From Diploptera punctata (Eukaryota > Arthropoda > Insecta > Blattodea > Blaberidae): a stretch of 64,000 nucleotides of DNA. The stretch's first letter is position 1. Each line of letters opens with the position of its first letter. The notes under the pieces are model-generated. The model had not been told where the DNA came from. It was given only the letters and a program-made list of their open reading frames with translations, and did not search any database. The position numbers and the translations under genes were made by a program. This document shows, one piece after another, positions 54,824 through 64,000 of the stretch. The DNA is taken from the NCBI GenBank assembly GCA_030220185.1, contig JASPKZ010010239.1, forward strand, positions 404,001 through 468,000. Reading direction: 5' to 3'.

Positions 54824-56118
54824 CAGAGGGTTGTTTCCGATCTCCGATAACGATTTGCCAAGTAGATTGTGACGTTGGAGTATGAGTTATCAGGACAGGA
54901 GTGTGCGAGGTGATCAAACCAGTTAGTGTGCTGCTTCTGTTATACTCGCACGCGTGTTGCTCTCATAATGCCTAAGTGGATAGACCCGTTTTGGGAAGGG
55001 TACATTACTGCCCTAATTATAGTTATTTCGCGATTATTGAGGCTTGAAAAAACGTTATTTTATGGTGTCAAAGTGTGCAATTAGCTCAGTGCTTAATAAA
55101 AAGGGAAAGGGTCGCTTGAGATTAATTCCAAAAGTTGAAAAACGGGCAAATCCACGACCTGCTATTACCCGCACCCCGGATGTAATCAGAAAGGTCAAGG
55201 CCCTTATCTCTGGTGGTAACCCTGCCACACAAAGGGTGATTGCGAACAGATTGGGAATATCCCTTAAAACTGTAAACATCATAATAAACAAAGATTTAAA
55301 CATTGAGAAGCGCCACAAAAGCAAGGTTCATATATTGTTGCCTCGTCACATTGCCGAACGCCGCACCAACAGCAGGAAACTATGAAAAGCACATGACAGG
55401 AGAAAAATGGAAATTTTTGGTCACACTTGATGAAGCATATGTTTACCTAGGAAACTGCAACAAACCCCGGGCAATTTACTATAGAGAAAGGGGTGAAAAA
55501 AAAATTCAAAAGTGGTATGCCGAATGCAGAGAAAGTTTCTCCAAGGGATTTATGGTAATCGTGGGATATTGCTACAATGAAAAACTGACCATTCGTAGAG
55601 TAGCTAAAAAGGCCAAAATCAACTCCCAGTACTACCAGGAAGACGTTCTAACCCCAATTTACCCGACTGAAATCCCAGCTCTCTATGGTACAAACAAAAA
55701 CCAAGTCTGGGTGCACCAAGACAAGGCCTCCAGTCACACTTCGGGTTCAACCCTGAACCCTGACATTCCTGGAGAAATGGAGCAGGAAACTGGAATACAT
55801 GCTATTCCATTCAGCAACATCCCAGTGAAGTCTCCTGATGCATCACCGAAGGACTTTGTGTCTTTGGACTCTTCAAAAGGGCACTGGGAAACAGGCGTCC
55901 TCGAACAATAGACGGTCTCTAGAAAGCATATAAAGAGGAGTGGGAAATTCTAGACGTGGCTGTGCTACGTAAGAGTCTTCTGCAGCGGAAACTCCGATGC
56001 CGAACCATAGCTCGGGTGAAGAGCCATCAATTAGAGTATGCTCGATGGTGGATACACGGCTATTCTTAAGGTAAAACTTAAAAATCATTTGTTATCAGAG
56101 ATCAGAAACAACCATCCG
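54824..56118 (+). mobile_element. second mariner-type transposon, defective
   Basis: TA on both sides (54822-54823, 56119-56120); 1.3 kb, the usual mariner size. Terminal inverted repeats of about 28 bp: left GGTTGTTTCCGATCTCCGAT, right (reverse complement) GGTTGTTTCTGATCTCTGAT. One plus-strand transposase gene in at least three frames. Confidence 0.88.
55044..56067 (+). pseudogene. mariner-type transposase, broken
   Basis: DNA-binding part: RKVKALISGGNPATQRVIAN, RLGISLKTVNIIINKDL (helix-turn-helix). A frameshift near 55380 leads to HMTGEKWKFLVTLDEAYVYL (first catalytic D), ERGEKKIQKWYAECRESFSK, VHQDKASSHTS (second D) and VKSPDASPKDF (third D). The second and third Asp are 43 residues apart as translated, longer than the 34 of classical mariner. 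A further frameshift near 55860 gives RTIDGL, a stop, then KEEWEILDVAVLRKSLLQRK. The start is uncertain because the upstream sequence is also frameshifted. Confidence 0.85.
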
Positions 56119-56127
56119 TACTTGCAT

Positions 56128-56153
56128 AGATGATGATGATGATGATGATGATG
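56128..56153. repeat. (GAT)n microsatellite
   Basis: Eight GAT units between the mariner end and a SINE-B head. Confidence 0.93.
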
Positions 56154-56154
56154 A

Positions 56155-56235
56155 AAAAGTCCATCGACCCCGGCCGAGATTGAACCCGCGACCCCTGGGG
56201 CAAAGAGCATAACCACTAGTCCACCGCGGGCGACA
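56155..56235 (-). repeat. SINE-B head
   Basis: Minus strand GCGGTGGACTAGTGGTTATG and GGGTCGCGGGTTCAATCTCG, the tRNA-like A and B box regions, then GGCCGGGGTCGATGG. Confidence 0.65.
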
Positions 56236-57177
56236 TATAAAAGTATGGATCTATTGAAAATTTAAGTCGTCCGGACAACTGCCTACTAGAAAACTTACGC
56301 ATCGTAGTAGGCCATGCCCTGACAACAGTGAAAACGTTCAAATAACTATAATTACTTTTGTTAACTTCTATACTAATAATGACCTAATAAATTATCATTC
56401 TGTTTTGGGGAAGTAACTTGAATTTACCAGAGAGGCCTTGGTATCCATTGACAATAGTTCAACTTACTTCCCTAGGGAAGAAAAGTGCATACGGTAATTG
56501 AAATGATTAATAACCGGAATGTAAAAATGTTACTTACTTAAAATTATATTGAGTAATACAGTATTGTATCACACTTATTTCTCACTTTTATAATTCAAAT
56601 GTATAGTGATTGAACACATGTTATAATTATTAACATTAGCCACAACATTTCGTTTATTTTCATTAGTATTTTACTTATTTATTTCAATATGTTTCTCCAG
56701 TTAGAGTACCACATTTTTTTTTAAATTTACTCTAGTCCTTAAATATTGTGATACATGTTCATATCCATGTTTCGCATATTATTTACCACAGCATTCGCCG
56801 CTTCCTCTATATCACAATTAATCATATATGTAATTAATATGCAGTCTGAGACTGTTATTTAAAATATCTGCCACTAATTCAGAAAACAATAAGCAATTTG
56901 AGTTGTTTTATCAACATTCCCTTGTTGTCAAACGATAGAACTCTTCAAACCAAGATATAAATTCACACGAAATATAAAATTTTAACATATTTCTTAGCGA
57001 GGGAGTGAACAAAATTATGTACGCAATTCAGGAAGTAGTAGTAATAGTGGTAGTAGTAGTAGGACTTTATTAGACAAAAAGTAAGATATTTACAATATTA
57101 TTTACAAATATGGGTCGCACGGGCAGTAAGCCGTACGTGCTGTTGACAGTCCATTACAATAAAGTAATAATTGTTAC
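56236..57177. other. AT-rich intergenic, nothing identified
   Basis: Short (GTA)n run at 57013-57062; otherwise no gene or repeat family recognised. Confidence 0.4.
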
Positions 57178-57420
57178 TAGTGTAAAGAAAAATAAACAAC
57201 AAAAACAGCAATAACATTACAATTACATAAAGAAAACACAATAATAATATTACAATTAAATAATAACACAATAGCATTATACACTAGAAAAACATTAACA
57301 TTACAATTACATAAAGAAAACACATTAATATTAAAATTAAATAATAACACAATAGCATTATACACTAAAAAAACATTAATATTACAATTAAATAATAACA
57401 CAACAGCATTATACACTAAT
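57178..57420. repeat. AT-rich minisatellite, period about 84 bp
   Basis: ACATTACAATTACATAAAG begins at 57214 and 57298, and AATAATAACACAATAGCATT, ATACACTA recur three times with some units shortened. The open frame across it is a repeat translation. Confidence 0.8.
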
Positions 57421-57799
57421 TAATTTATATATAATTGTTAATAATTAATGGTATTGCATTTTGATAACATATATTTATTCATGAATGAGTGTTGTCCTTA
57501 TTTTTCGCGTTTTGTCCAGAAATTTACCGAGGTTTTAAGTAAAATACTAGTTACTTCCCTTGTTGCGTACATAACTATTATTTATATAAAAAACAGTTCA
57601 ACAAATTATTGTCTACATAAAAATAAAAATACTTTTGTTACATTTGAAAATGTTATCCCCATAACATCTATGCTAAATTTTTATCCATATCATAACAATT
57701 TAAAATAAAAAGTCGCTTGGCAATGAAAACGATGATATCACCAAAGTCCCGGAGTAATGAGGAAAATTACGATTGTGTAAAATTAATTAGTGATAAATC

Positions 57800-58490
57800 A
57801 TTTTTGTTGAAAAAAGTGCATTTAACAGCGTAATCAATGGAATGTTAAAACTTCAGTTAAGCAAAGACAATTATATTCAAGAACTAACTACATTAAATAT
57901 ATGGCAAAAGCAACGGCTATAATACACAAATTATTAATAAACTCGTAAATAAATAAAAAAGAAAGAACAATATATCTATCATAACTAAACTTGAAAGAGA
58001 ATCTGATAACAATAAAACATGGTTAACTATTACATATACTGGAAAAAAAATCAAAGTTGGCCAATACATTAAAGAAAGTTGACAAAAACATAAAAATAGC
58101 ATATAGAACTAATAACAAATTTAATAACATAATAAGCAATAACATGGAAGATAATAATTTCAATAGTAAAGATGTATGCAAGTTGACGTGTAGAGATTGT
58201 AACAAATTGTATATAGGAAGAACAAATAGAAGATTTAATATTTGATTTAAAGGACATTTTCGAGACTTTATATTCACGCAAAAGGAATATCAAGCTATGC
58301 AAGGCACGTTATCCACGAAGGACATCGTATGTTAGATATTGAAAACACCCTAACAATAATGCATAGTGAAAATAATCCAGCTAAAATAAACGTACTCGAG
58401 GAGATGGAAATTTTGAAGGCAGTTAAAAACAACGACCATCTGAAAAATGAAAACGCATCGAGTAAGTGTAAATCCCTCTACCAGTATTGA
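57800..58490 (+). pseudogene. Penelope-like RT end and GIY-YIG endonuclease, second fragment
   Basis: NGMLKLQLSKDNYIQEL, frameshifts, WLTITYTGKK, LKKVDKNIKIAYRTNNKFNN, KDVCKLTCRDCNKLYIGRTN, RRFNI (stop), FKGHFRDF; then a frameshift to SSYARHVIHEGHRMLDIENT and LEEMEILKAVKNNDHLKNEN, stop 58488-58490. The TYTG, IKIAYRTNN, C--C-K-YIGRT-R and YA-H----GH motifs are the C-terminal half of Penelope-like proteins with the GIY-YIG nuclease. Better preserved in motif order than the copy at 20.2 kb and of a different subfamily. Confidence 0.8.
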
Positions 58491-58689
58491 ATCAGGGGTC
58501 GACAGATAAGAACCCATATCCTGTTACTTCTGCTGATGATAGGACTATTCCCGAAAGCGCTACAGATAATTAATAATTTTTAAGTTGAGGAGACGGACTT
58601 TTAGGTAAATATTTCATAATTTTCTATTTTAATTATTTTAAATCATCAATAAGTCCCGTGTCGGACAAGACTACTCAAGTGCGGGAGTT

Positions 58690-59030
58690 GTTTAACCAAG
58701 CTAATTTAGTTACGCTTATTTACCTATATATGTCAATGAGTAACATGTGGTTAGCACTTCGCCTCAAAGATACATGTAGTACACAACTAAGGTATTACTT
58801 GGCTAATTAAAGTTCGGCTAAATTTTACATAGAGGCATTTTATTCAGTCTTGCGATTATTTGACGAGCCTGAAAATCTTCAGACTCCGGAACCACAGCTT
58901 AAAGTCCCTCTTGGAGGACTTTTCCTTTTGATTTTTCCATCATAAAAATTAATCGACCCCAGTTTGGTTTTAACCTGCGACCCCTAGCACTGGAGGCAAG
59001 GAACATAACCACTAGATCTCAGCGGCCGAC
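58690..59030 (-). repeat. SINE-B, near-complete copy
   Basis: Minus-strand head GGCCGCTGAGATCTAGTGG and GGGTCGCAGGTTAAAACC, then TCTTCAGACTCC-like blocks and body to GCTAATTTAGTTACGC. Confidence 0.68.
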
Positions 59031-59184
59031 AAAAAAGGTTTAAATAAAAGATGAAAATTCATGGAGCAAGTAAAGGAGCCAATATTTTCGTTGAGGTAAC
59101 ATTTGTTATTTTCGCAAATTTACCAGTACAAAAACAAATAAATGAATAAATAACAGTAGTGAAATTTAACCTTGTTTTATTAGT

Positions 59185-59460
59185 GTATGTATTATCTTCA
59201 CTTCTCGCAACTGGAATTCCCTACCACAAGAAAAAAGAGGCTGCCGGACATTGGTATATTTTAAAAGAAATCTAAATTTAGGCTATATTTGCTCTAACCT
59301 CGACTTCATCATTAGCCAGTGTAAGGTACATACATTAATAGATGTTTCTCGTGTAATTTATCATATTTAGACTACTATTATTACTACTATTACTATTATT
59401 ATTATTATTATTATTATTATATTAGGCCTATTAACATTATTATTATTATTATTATTATTA
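59185..59460 (+). pseudogene. CR1/Jockey-like LINE C-terminus and ATT tail
   Basis: TSRNWNSLPQEKRGCRTLVY, FKRNLNLGYIC: the R-WNSLP...C-TL--FKR-L end typical of this LINE group. A 3' UTR with AAGGTACATACATTAATAGA leads into ACT/ATT triplets at about 59375-59460. The same UTR text recurs at 60618. Confidence 0.65.
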
Positions 59461-59820
59461 TGCAGTATGAACGACGTTCTGCCAAACCATTTTTGCACAC
59501 ACGCAGGGTTATATTGTTGATCACTATTTTGATTGGAAAGCATATATTGTTCAAATTTGTGACATCTTTGCCCGGGCCCATAGAGGCAAAGACGAATTCA
59601 ACTTTCTTTACTAAATTCTCCCAAATATGTAATGTTTACGGAGTTATAAAATACAATCGTGGAAGCTTTGGGATAAAGGAACTAACACACGCTTGAGCAA
59701 GCTTTTGGAATTTGACTTTGATATCTGACTTATGCTAACTACTGAATGAATAGGCATAGAGTAAGCAAAAAGCACAACTAAAGCTTTTAATGCGAGTCAA
59801 AATATAGTCATATATAATAT

Positions 59821-60164
59821 CCATCCATTCATAGTAATTCTGCCCGAAGGCAGGTCCTTCACCGCAATCATAGAATTTTCATGCTATGCTTGCAGCTTTA
59901 CTAGGGAATTGTAGGTGTGGTAGCTTCCCGTTGCTTTCCACACCGGTGGAGGATGATGATTTTGATGACGATAATGATAAGAATGATGATGATGGTCATA
60001 TGATTTCGGGCACCGTTTGGGCCCCAAAGTTTTCCTGACATTTGTCTTAAGATGAGGAAAAACCCCGATAAAAACCTCACCCAGAAAAACTGCCCCGACC
60101 GGGGATTGAACCCGGGCCCGCTGCGTGACATGGCAGCACGCTACCTCGAGACCACAGCGGTGGA
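59821..60164 (-). repeat. SINE-A with 12 bp target duplication (tail type 2)
   Basis: CATATATAATAT on both sides (59809-59820, 60165-60176). Head B box GGTTCAATCCCCGGTCGGGG, middle and tail type 2 all present. Confidence 0.87.
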
Positions 60165-60617
60165 CATATATAATATAAAGATAAATAAATATTCAATTTA
60201 CAAATAAAAGAAATCATAATAGATCATCTATACAAAAAGAAAATATGATATAAATCAACATACATACATACATTATCACTCACTCTAGTCCAGCCTCGGG
60301 TTGGGGGAAATATTGTCCTAGCGTCCCCACCTTGGCTTACTGGACTAAACAAACAAAACCAGCTCTCCTGACCTGCTCTGACCAGACTCCAATGGTGACT
60401 AAGTAGATGATGATTCGATGTTACAAAACACAGCTATTTATGAGAGTTCACAGGGAGAGGGGGAATGCGCGATAGCACAGGGTGCGTAGTAGGAAAGGAA
60501 GGGATAGATATGAAGGCATTTGGCACTGTTCATAAAGATGACACTCGAGATGGAGACGCGATGACGTATAGTTTGCGTAATAATACGTAATTCCTGTATC
60601 GAAATGTCCATTTCGGT
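60165..60617. other. unassigned
   Basis: Includes a GC-richer block (60285-60430) with TCCAGCCTCGGGTTGGGGG; not matched to anything else in the window. Confidence 0.35.
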
Positions 60618-60838
60618 ACAAGGTACATACATTAATTGATGTTTCTCGTATAATTTATCTTATTTAGACTACTATTATTACTACTACTACTACTACTACT
60701 ACTACTATTATTATTATTATTATTAGGCCTATTAACATTATTATTATTATTATTATTATTATTAACGTAAGTATTATTATTATTATTATTATTATTACTA
60801 TTATTAACGTATAAAATGCTGTTTCTACATGAAATTTA
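60618..60838 (+). repeat. LINE 3' UTR duplicate with ATT tracts
   Basis: CAAGGTACATACATTAATTG, ATGTTTCTCGTATAATTTAT, GACTACTATTATTACTACTA and TAGGCCTATTAACATTATTA match 59320-59450. Confidence 0.7.
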
Positions 60839-60974
60839 CATTGAAACATTTAATGCAGTGTTAACTCTTTATAGTTAGTATAGTGTATATCTACGAGAAT
60901 ATTGTCAAATATTTATTTGTATTTGTGCTGGTTGAGTGGACGAGAAAGCCTTAACTCTGCCAGAATAAATAAAA

Positions 60975-61041
<67 letters not shown>
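60839..61041 (+). repeat. LINE 3' end running into (ATT)n
   Basis: TGTGCTGGTTGAGTGGACGA, GAAAGCCTTAACTCTGCCAG and AATAAATAAAAATT, followed by about 22 ATT units (60975-61040). I recall this 3' UTR wording from CR1/Jockey-type LINEs. Confidence 0.7.
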
Positions 61042-61044
<3 letters not shown>

Positions 61045-61589
61045 TTAAAACAGTGTTTAGAAACACGTGCAATCAAACAAACGTTTTTTTCGATACCTTG
61101 GTCTATTTTAGCACAACAATAAATTGCATCCAATTAAATTAAATTAATACTTTAAATTAAAGTAAATTAGAGCTGTAAAAGCGAAATGAATTACCCTACA
61201 TTAGTTGCATATTAAATGAAATAGTATTTCCTATGCCCTATGTATCGGCCGGTAACACACAACAAAATTGAACTTTTTGTCGCTCGCAGAATAGAAAATA
61301 GGTGATTTTAGTTAATTGGCATGCGCTGATTTCGAATGTGAAGTCCGTTTTTCTCTATCAGCTAACAGTTTTTTGCGAGGACGTGTTGAACATTTTTCAT
61401 TATATTTCGCATATTATTGCTTATCTGCACTTAGTTTCAATTTTCTTTTGCAATAATATTGCTAGAAGCAATTGATCTATGTAAAACCAAATCATATGAG
61501 ATCCAAAAACTTAAAATATTTTTTATAAGAAGGATAAATAAGTAGTTACGTTACAACACATGCTTAAATTGTAGCAAAAATCTCGCCTT

Positions 61590-62095
61590 TCAAAACTTCT
61601 TCCTGGATGACTTACGCCGATAAGATGGCTCCGAAACGTCTGTGGTAAGTTGCCAGCAGTAATCAGCAAGCATGTTGGTCACTGATTTCTCTTTATAACG
61701 CCTTTCCATTTCTAAAATGTCTTCGTGGAACCTTTCGCCATGTTCATCACTGACGTCACCCAAGTTCTGTGAAGAATCACTATGTTTAACAGGTCGCATG
61801 GCTGCAAATTTGGATACTGAAGAGAATGCTTATTTTTTAAGTGAAACCAGATATATTGACCATACAGAAATAAGTCAGTGATGTGGTCCGTAGGTTTCCT
61901 CCACAACATTGGAATGGCATGCACGAATGCGAACTTTTTAACCACTCTATTAAAATCCTTTGGCAGTTTGTACAGCAAAAATTCCCGAAATATAAATTGT
62001 ACGCCTGTATAACTAGTTCTGCGCTGAGATTTTGTACAATACTCTCCACATATGTAACAGAATAAATTAGGAGAATCCTTACAGTGGCGAGACAT
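61590..62095 (-). pseudogene. internally deleted copy of the recurrent cysteine-rich protein family
   Basis: N-terminal part (62095-61775): MSRHCKDSPNLFCYICGEYC, TKSQRRTSYT, YKLPKDF, VHAIPMLWRKPTDHITDLF, QYPNL. Within one step the sequence passes (other frame) through MRPVKHSDSSQ to NLGDVSDEHGERFHEDILEM, ERRYKEKSVTNMLADYCWQL and SYRRKSSRKKF, stop at 61590. From memory, full-length members have several hundred residues between these parts, so a central deletion near 61770 joins the ends, with a frame change. C-x2-C pairs in the N-terminal part suggest metal binding. Function unknown; copy number suggests mobility. Confidence 0.7.
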
Positions 62096-63025
62096 TGCAA
62101 AATTATAAAAAACACTAAAACTTACGTATTAAAATATATTATAGTAGACAGTTTTAATTCAATTTCTTTATAATGGTGCAAAATAATGCATATATCGACA
62201 CTTCACAATCACAATGATGTAATGTAAGACGAACTGCGCAGAACGAAGTATTACAAGCCATTACTTCACGTATTTGACAGTGGCAATCAGGAAATTTGTA
62301 TACCTGTGTATTCCTGAGGGTTTAAAAATCCCTAAGAATAATAAAACCGCGCAAAAGAAAAAGAAGGGTGACCAGTTTGAGAGACAATAGCGCCTGCGAC
62401 TCTCACGGAAACGATCACTTCTGCTAAAGGTTGTCGTCGAAATAACTGACTTCGGTTAGGTGATAGGAAAAAACAAATATTTTCGTCTTCTGCGAGTCCG
62501 GAAACATAGTTATTGATACATTTCGAACCTGCGAGTAATTCTTTGTTGTTGTGTTAGATTATAATCTACTGTATGATATATCTAGGAAATAATGCAGTTT
62601 GGTATTACATATTTTATCGAAACACATCAAAACTAGGAAATTATCTCATTTCACGCCTCCCATGTGCTTTGTGTGAAAACCAGATCAATAGACGCCGTCG
62701 TTATAAAGTAATACACAAATTATTTGCAATAAAGCTAGAGAATTGTCTCATTTCACGCTCTGTATATACTGTGTGCGAAAACCAGATTAAGACACGCCAA
62801 TATTTTAAAGTATTGCGCAAATTACTTAAACTAAAGCTAAAATATCTCATTCACGTCCCTTCACCAATATTCACCAACATTATAAAGTAATGCACGAATT
62901 ATTTGAAATATTTGCATTTATATTATTTTGTACTCTGTATTTATCTTTGTATAATGGTTTCAAAATTATGAGAGCACACATCAGAACAATAATTTAATAT
63001 GAAATTTATTTTAAAATTAATATGA
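62096..63025. other. intergenic, no gene seen
   Basis: The frame at 62573-62890 shows an internal repeat (ENCLISR/GNYLISRL...CENQI) from a duplicated ~110 bp DNA segment (CATTTCACGC, TGTG-GAAAACCAGAT) at 62640 and 62745, not a recognisable protein. Confidence 0.4.
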
Positions 63026-63110
63026 TCAAGCGAGCTGAATCCTGCGGTAGCATTTCAGACTTGTATTCAGAGACCTAATGTTCAAACCCTGGTTTCGATT
63101 AACTTGAGAT
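63026..63110 (+). repeat. tRNA-like SINE head
   Basis: AGCGAGCTGAATCCTGCGGT with GTAGCATTTCAGAC and B box TGTTCAAACCCTGG at tRNA spacing; no clear body. Confidence 0.5.
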
Positions 63111-64000
63111 TTTTTTTTCTGAGTTGCCGAGGATAATTATAGGTTAAAATTTTATTACCGGGACTTATTTCATTACATTGAATATTAAACAGTAGTATTA
63201 AAATAAATATAAGAAAATGTATTTGGAAGAGTATGTAAAAACAACAATAGTATCATGTAACCCGCTGAAAATGCCTAGAGTCCTAGATGCAATATGATCT
63301 CAGATATTAAAGATTGTTTAAATAAGAATGAAATAATTAATAGTTCTAGACAATATTAGAGTTGTACATTTTGCCTTAGCTTTCCTAATATAAAAGATAA
63401 TTACACCAATCCTATGTTTGATCTTCCATAAAGCATATACTCAGCATGCCTAAGACAAATTACTGCATTATTTTTCACATTTACTCTTTTATCGTCAGAG
63501 AACTCACATTACAAGGTATGGTGGTTCTTCAAATGTAAATTCATAGTGATGGAATTTGTTTTAATCAATCCATTAGATATAAATAATCCGAAAAGGGTAA
63601 GTAATATAACAGCTCTTATAGTAGTACAGAAAATATAAACTTGATCCTAAACTTTATATTTTTTTCTTTTATTTACTGTGATATACAGTACGTTATTTCT
63701 CACAAGGGAACTGTCAACCATTACATGCCGAAACCTACCTTGAAATCTCTTCCAGAGAAGCGTTGTGATGTACTAAGGCCGGTGCCAAAAAAAAACGCCG
63801 TTTGTAAAATGCAAGGCACAGAAATCGAAGTCAGAATCCAGCAATGGAAGCCCACTGTACGGAGTAGACGTACATCCCTACATGAGTTGAGCACAGAGTG
63901 GAGTGAGGCGGGACGCGGCACGGACGGCGGGTAGTGAGGGTTTTCCAGTCTGCCATTACAGGAGTTATATTACTTCCCTATAGATTAATTGAGACATTTG
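63111..64000. other. mostly AT-rich; GC-rich patch near the window end
   Basis: Bases 63740-63935 are markedly GC-richer (GAGGCGGGACGCGGCACGGA). Overlapping frames on both strands have no domain I recognise. It may be the edge of a repeat or a CpG-rich host segment cut by the window end. Confidence 0.35.

Noticed and set aside
57177..57416. 79-residue frame with repeated VFLVYNAIVLLFN
   Set aside because: Translation of the AT-rich minisatellite.
62573..62890. 105-residue frame with an internal repeat
   Set aside because: The repeat comes from a ~110 bp DNA duplication; no domain recognised and start is not convincing.

Overview
This 64 kb window is AT-rich, intron-style eukaryotic DNA with no bacterial gene organisation and no convincing host protein-coding gene. 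Its content (Tc1/mariner transposons, Jockey-, RTE/CR1- and R2/R4-like non-LTR retrotransposons, Penelope-like fragments, tRNA-derived SINEs, ATT/GAT/AT/ATCT microsatellites) is that of a large, repeat-rich arthropod genome. My best guess is an insect, perhaps a cockroach or other polyneopteran, from the style of the repeated reverse-transcriptase tails; this is inference only.

Layout. 0-11 kb: microsatellites, two head-to-head LINE tails (2.2-3.5 kb), a dead mariner on the minus strand (3.98-5.44 kb), more LINE tails, a possible solo LTR, SINEs and a foldback. 11-19.6 kb: the richest block, three minus-strand units of one Jockey-like family arranged head to tail: an open 938-residue endonuclease/reverse transcriptase (ORF2) unit, then two diverged ORF1-only (Gag-like) units with the same type of 3' UTR. 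19.6-24.3 kb: an internally deleted mariner derivative, a Penelope-like endonuclease, a TTAA-flanked non-autonomous element, LINE tails and a fragment of a recurrent cysteine-rich protein family. 24-30.5 kb: tRNA-like sequences in a tandem array, a repeat carrying a SINE with its target duplication, a Tc1 element with ~150 bp inverted repeats, and two foldbacks. 31-41 kb: SINE cluster, LINE RT and RNase H remnants, a near-perfect 108-bp-arm palindrome, a tRNA-headed SINE with a duplicated 3' module, and three LINE RT tails. 41-53 kb: an old R2/R4-like RT, many SINEs with visible target duplications, and a 5'-truncated Jockey ORF2 inserted in a tandem duplication. 53-64 kb: a second mariner type, a second Penelope-like fragment, SINEs, LINE 3' ends running into ATT tracts, and an internally deleted copy of the cysteine-rich family.

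Nearly every coding sequence is a broken transposon gene. The exception is the ORF2 at 16.5-19.3 kb, which is uninterrupted. The most interesting structure is the tandem of ORF1-only and ORF2-only units sharing a 3' UTR, which looks like a divided gag/pol retrotransposon system of the kind known for Drosophila telomeric HeT-A/TART, although deletion derivatives remain an alternative. SINE-A, SINE-B, SINE-C and LINE families W, G and H are names used only within this report.
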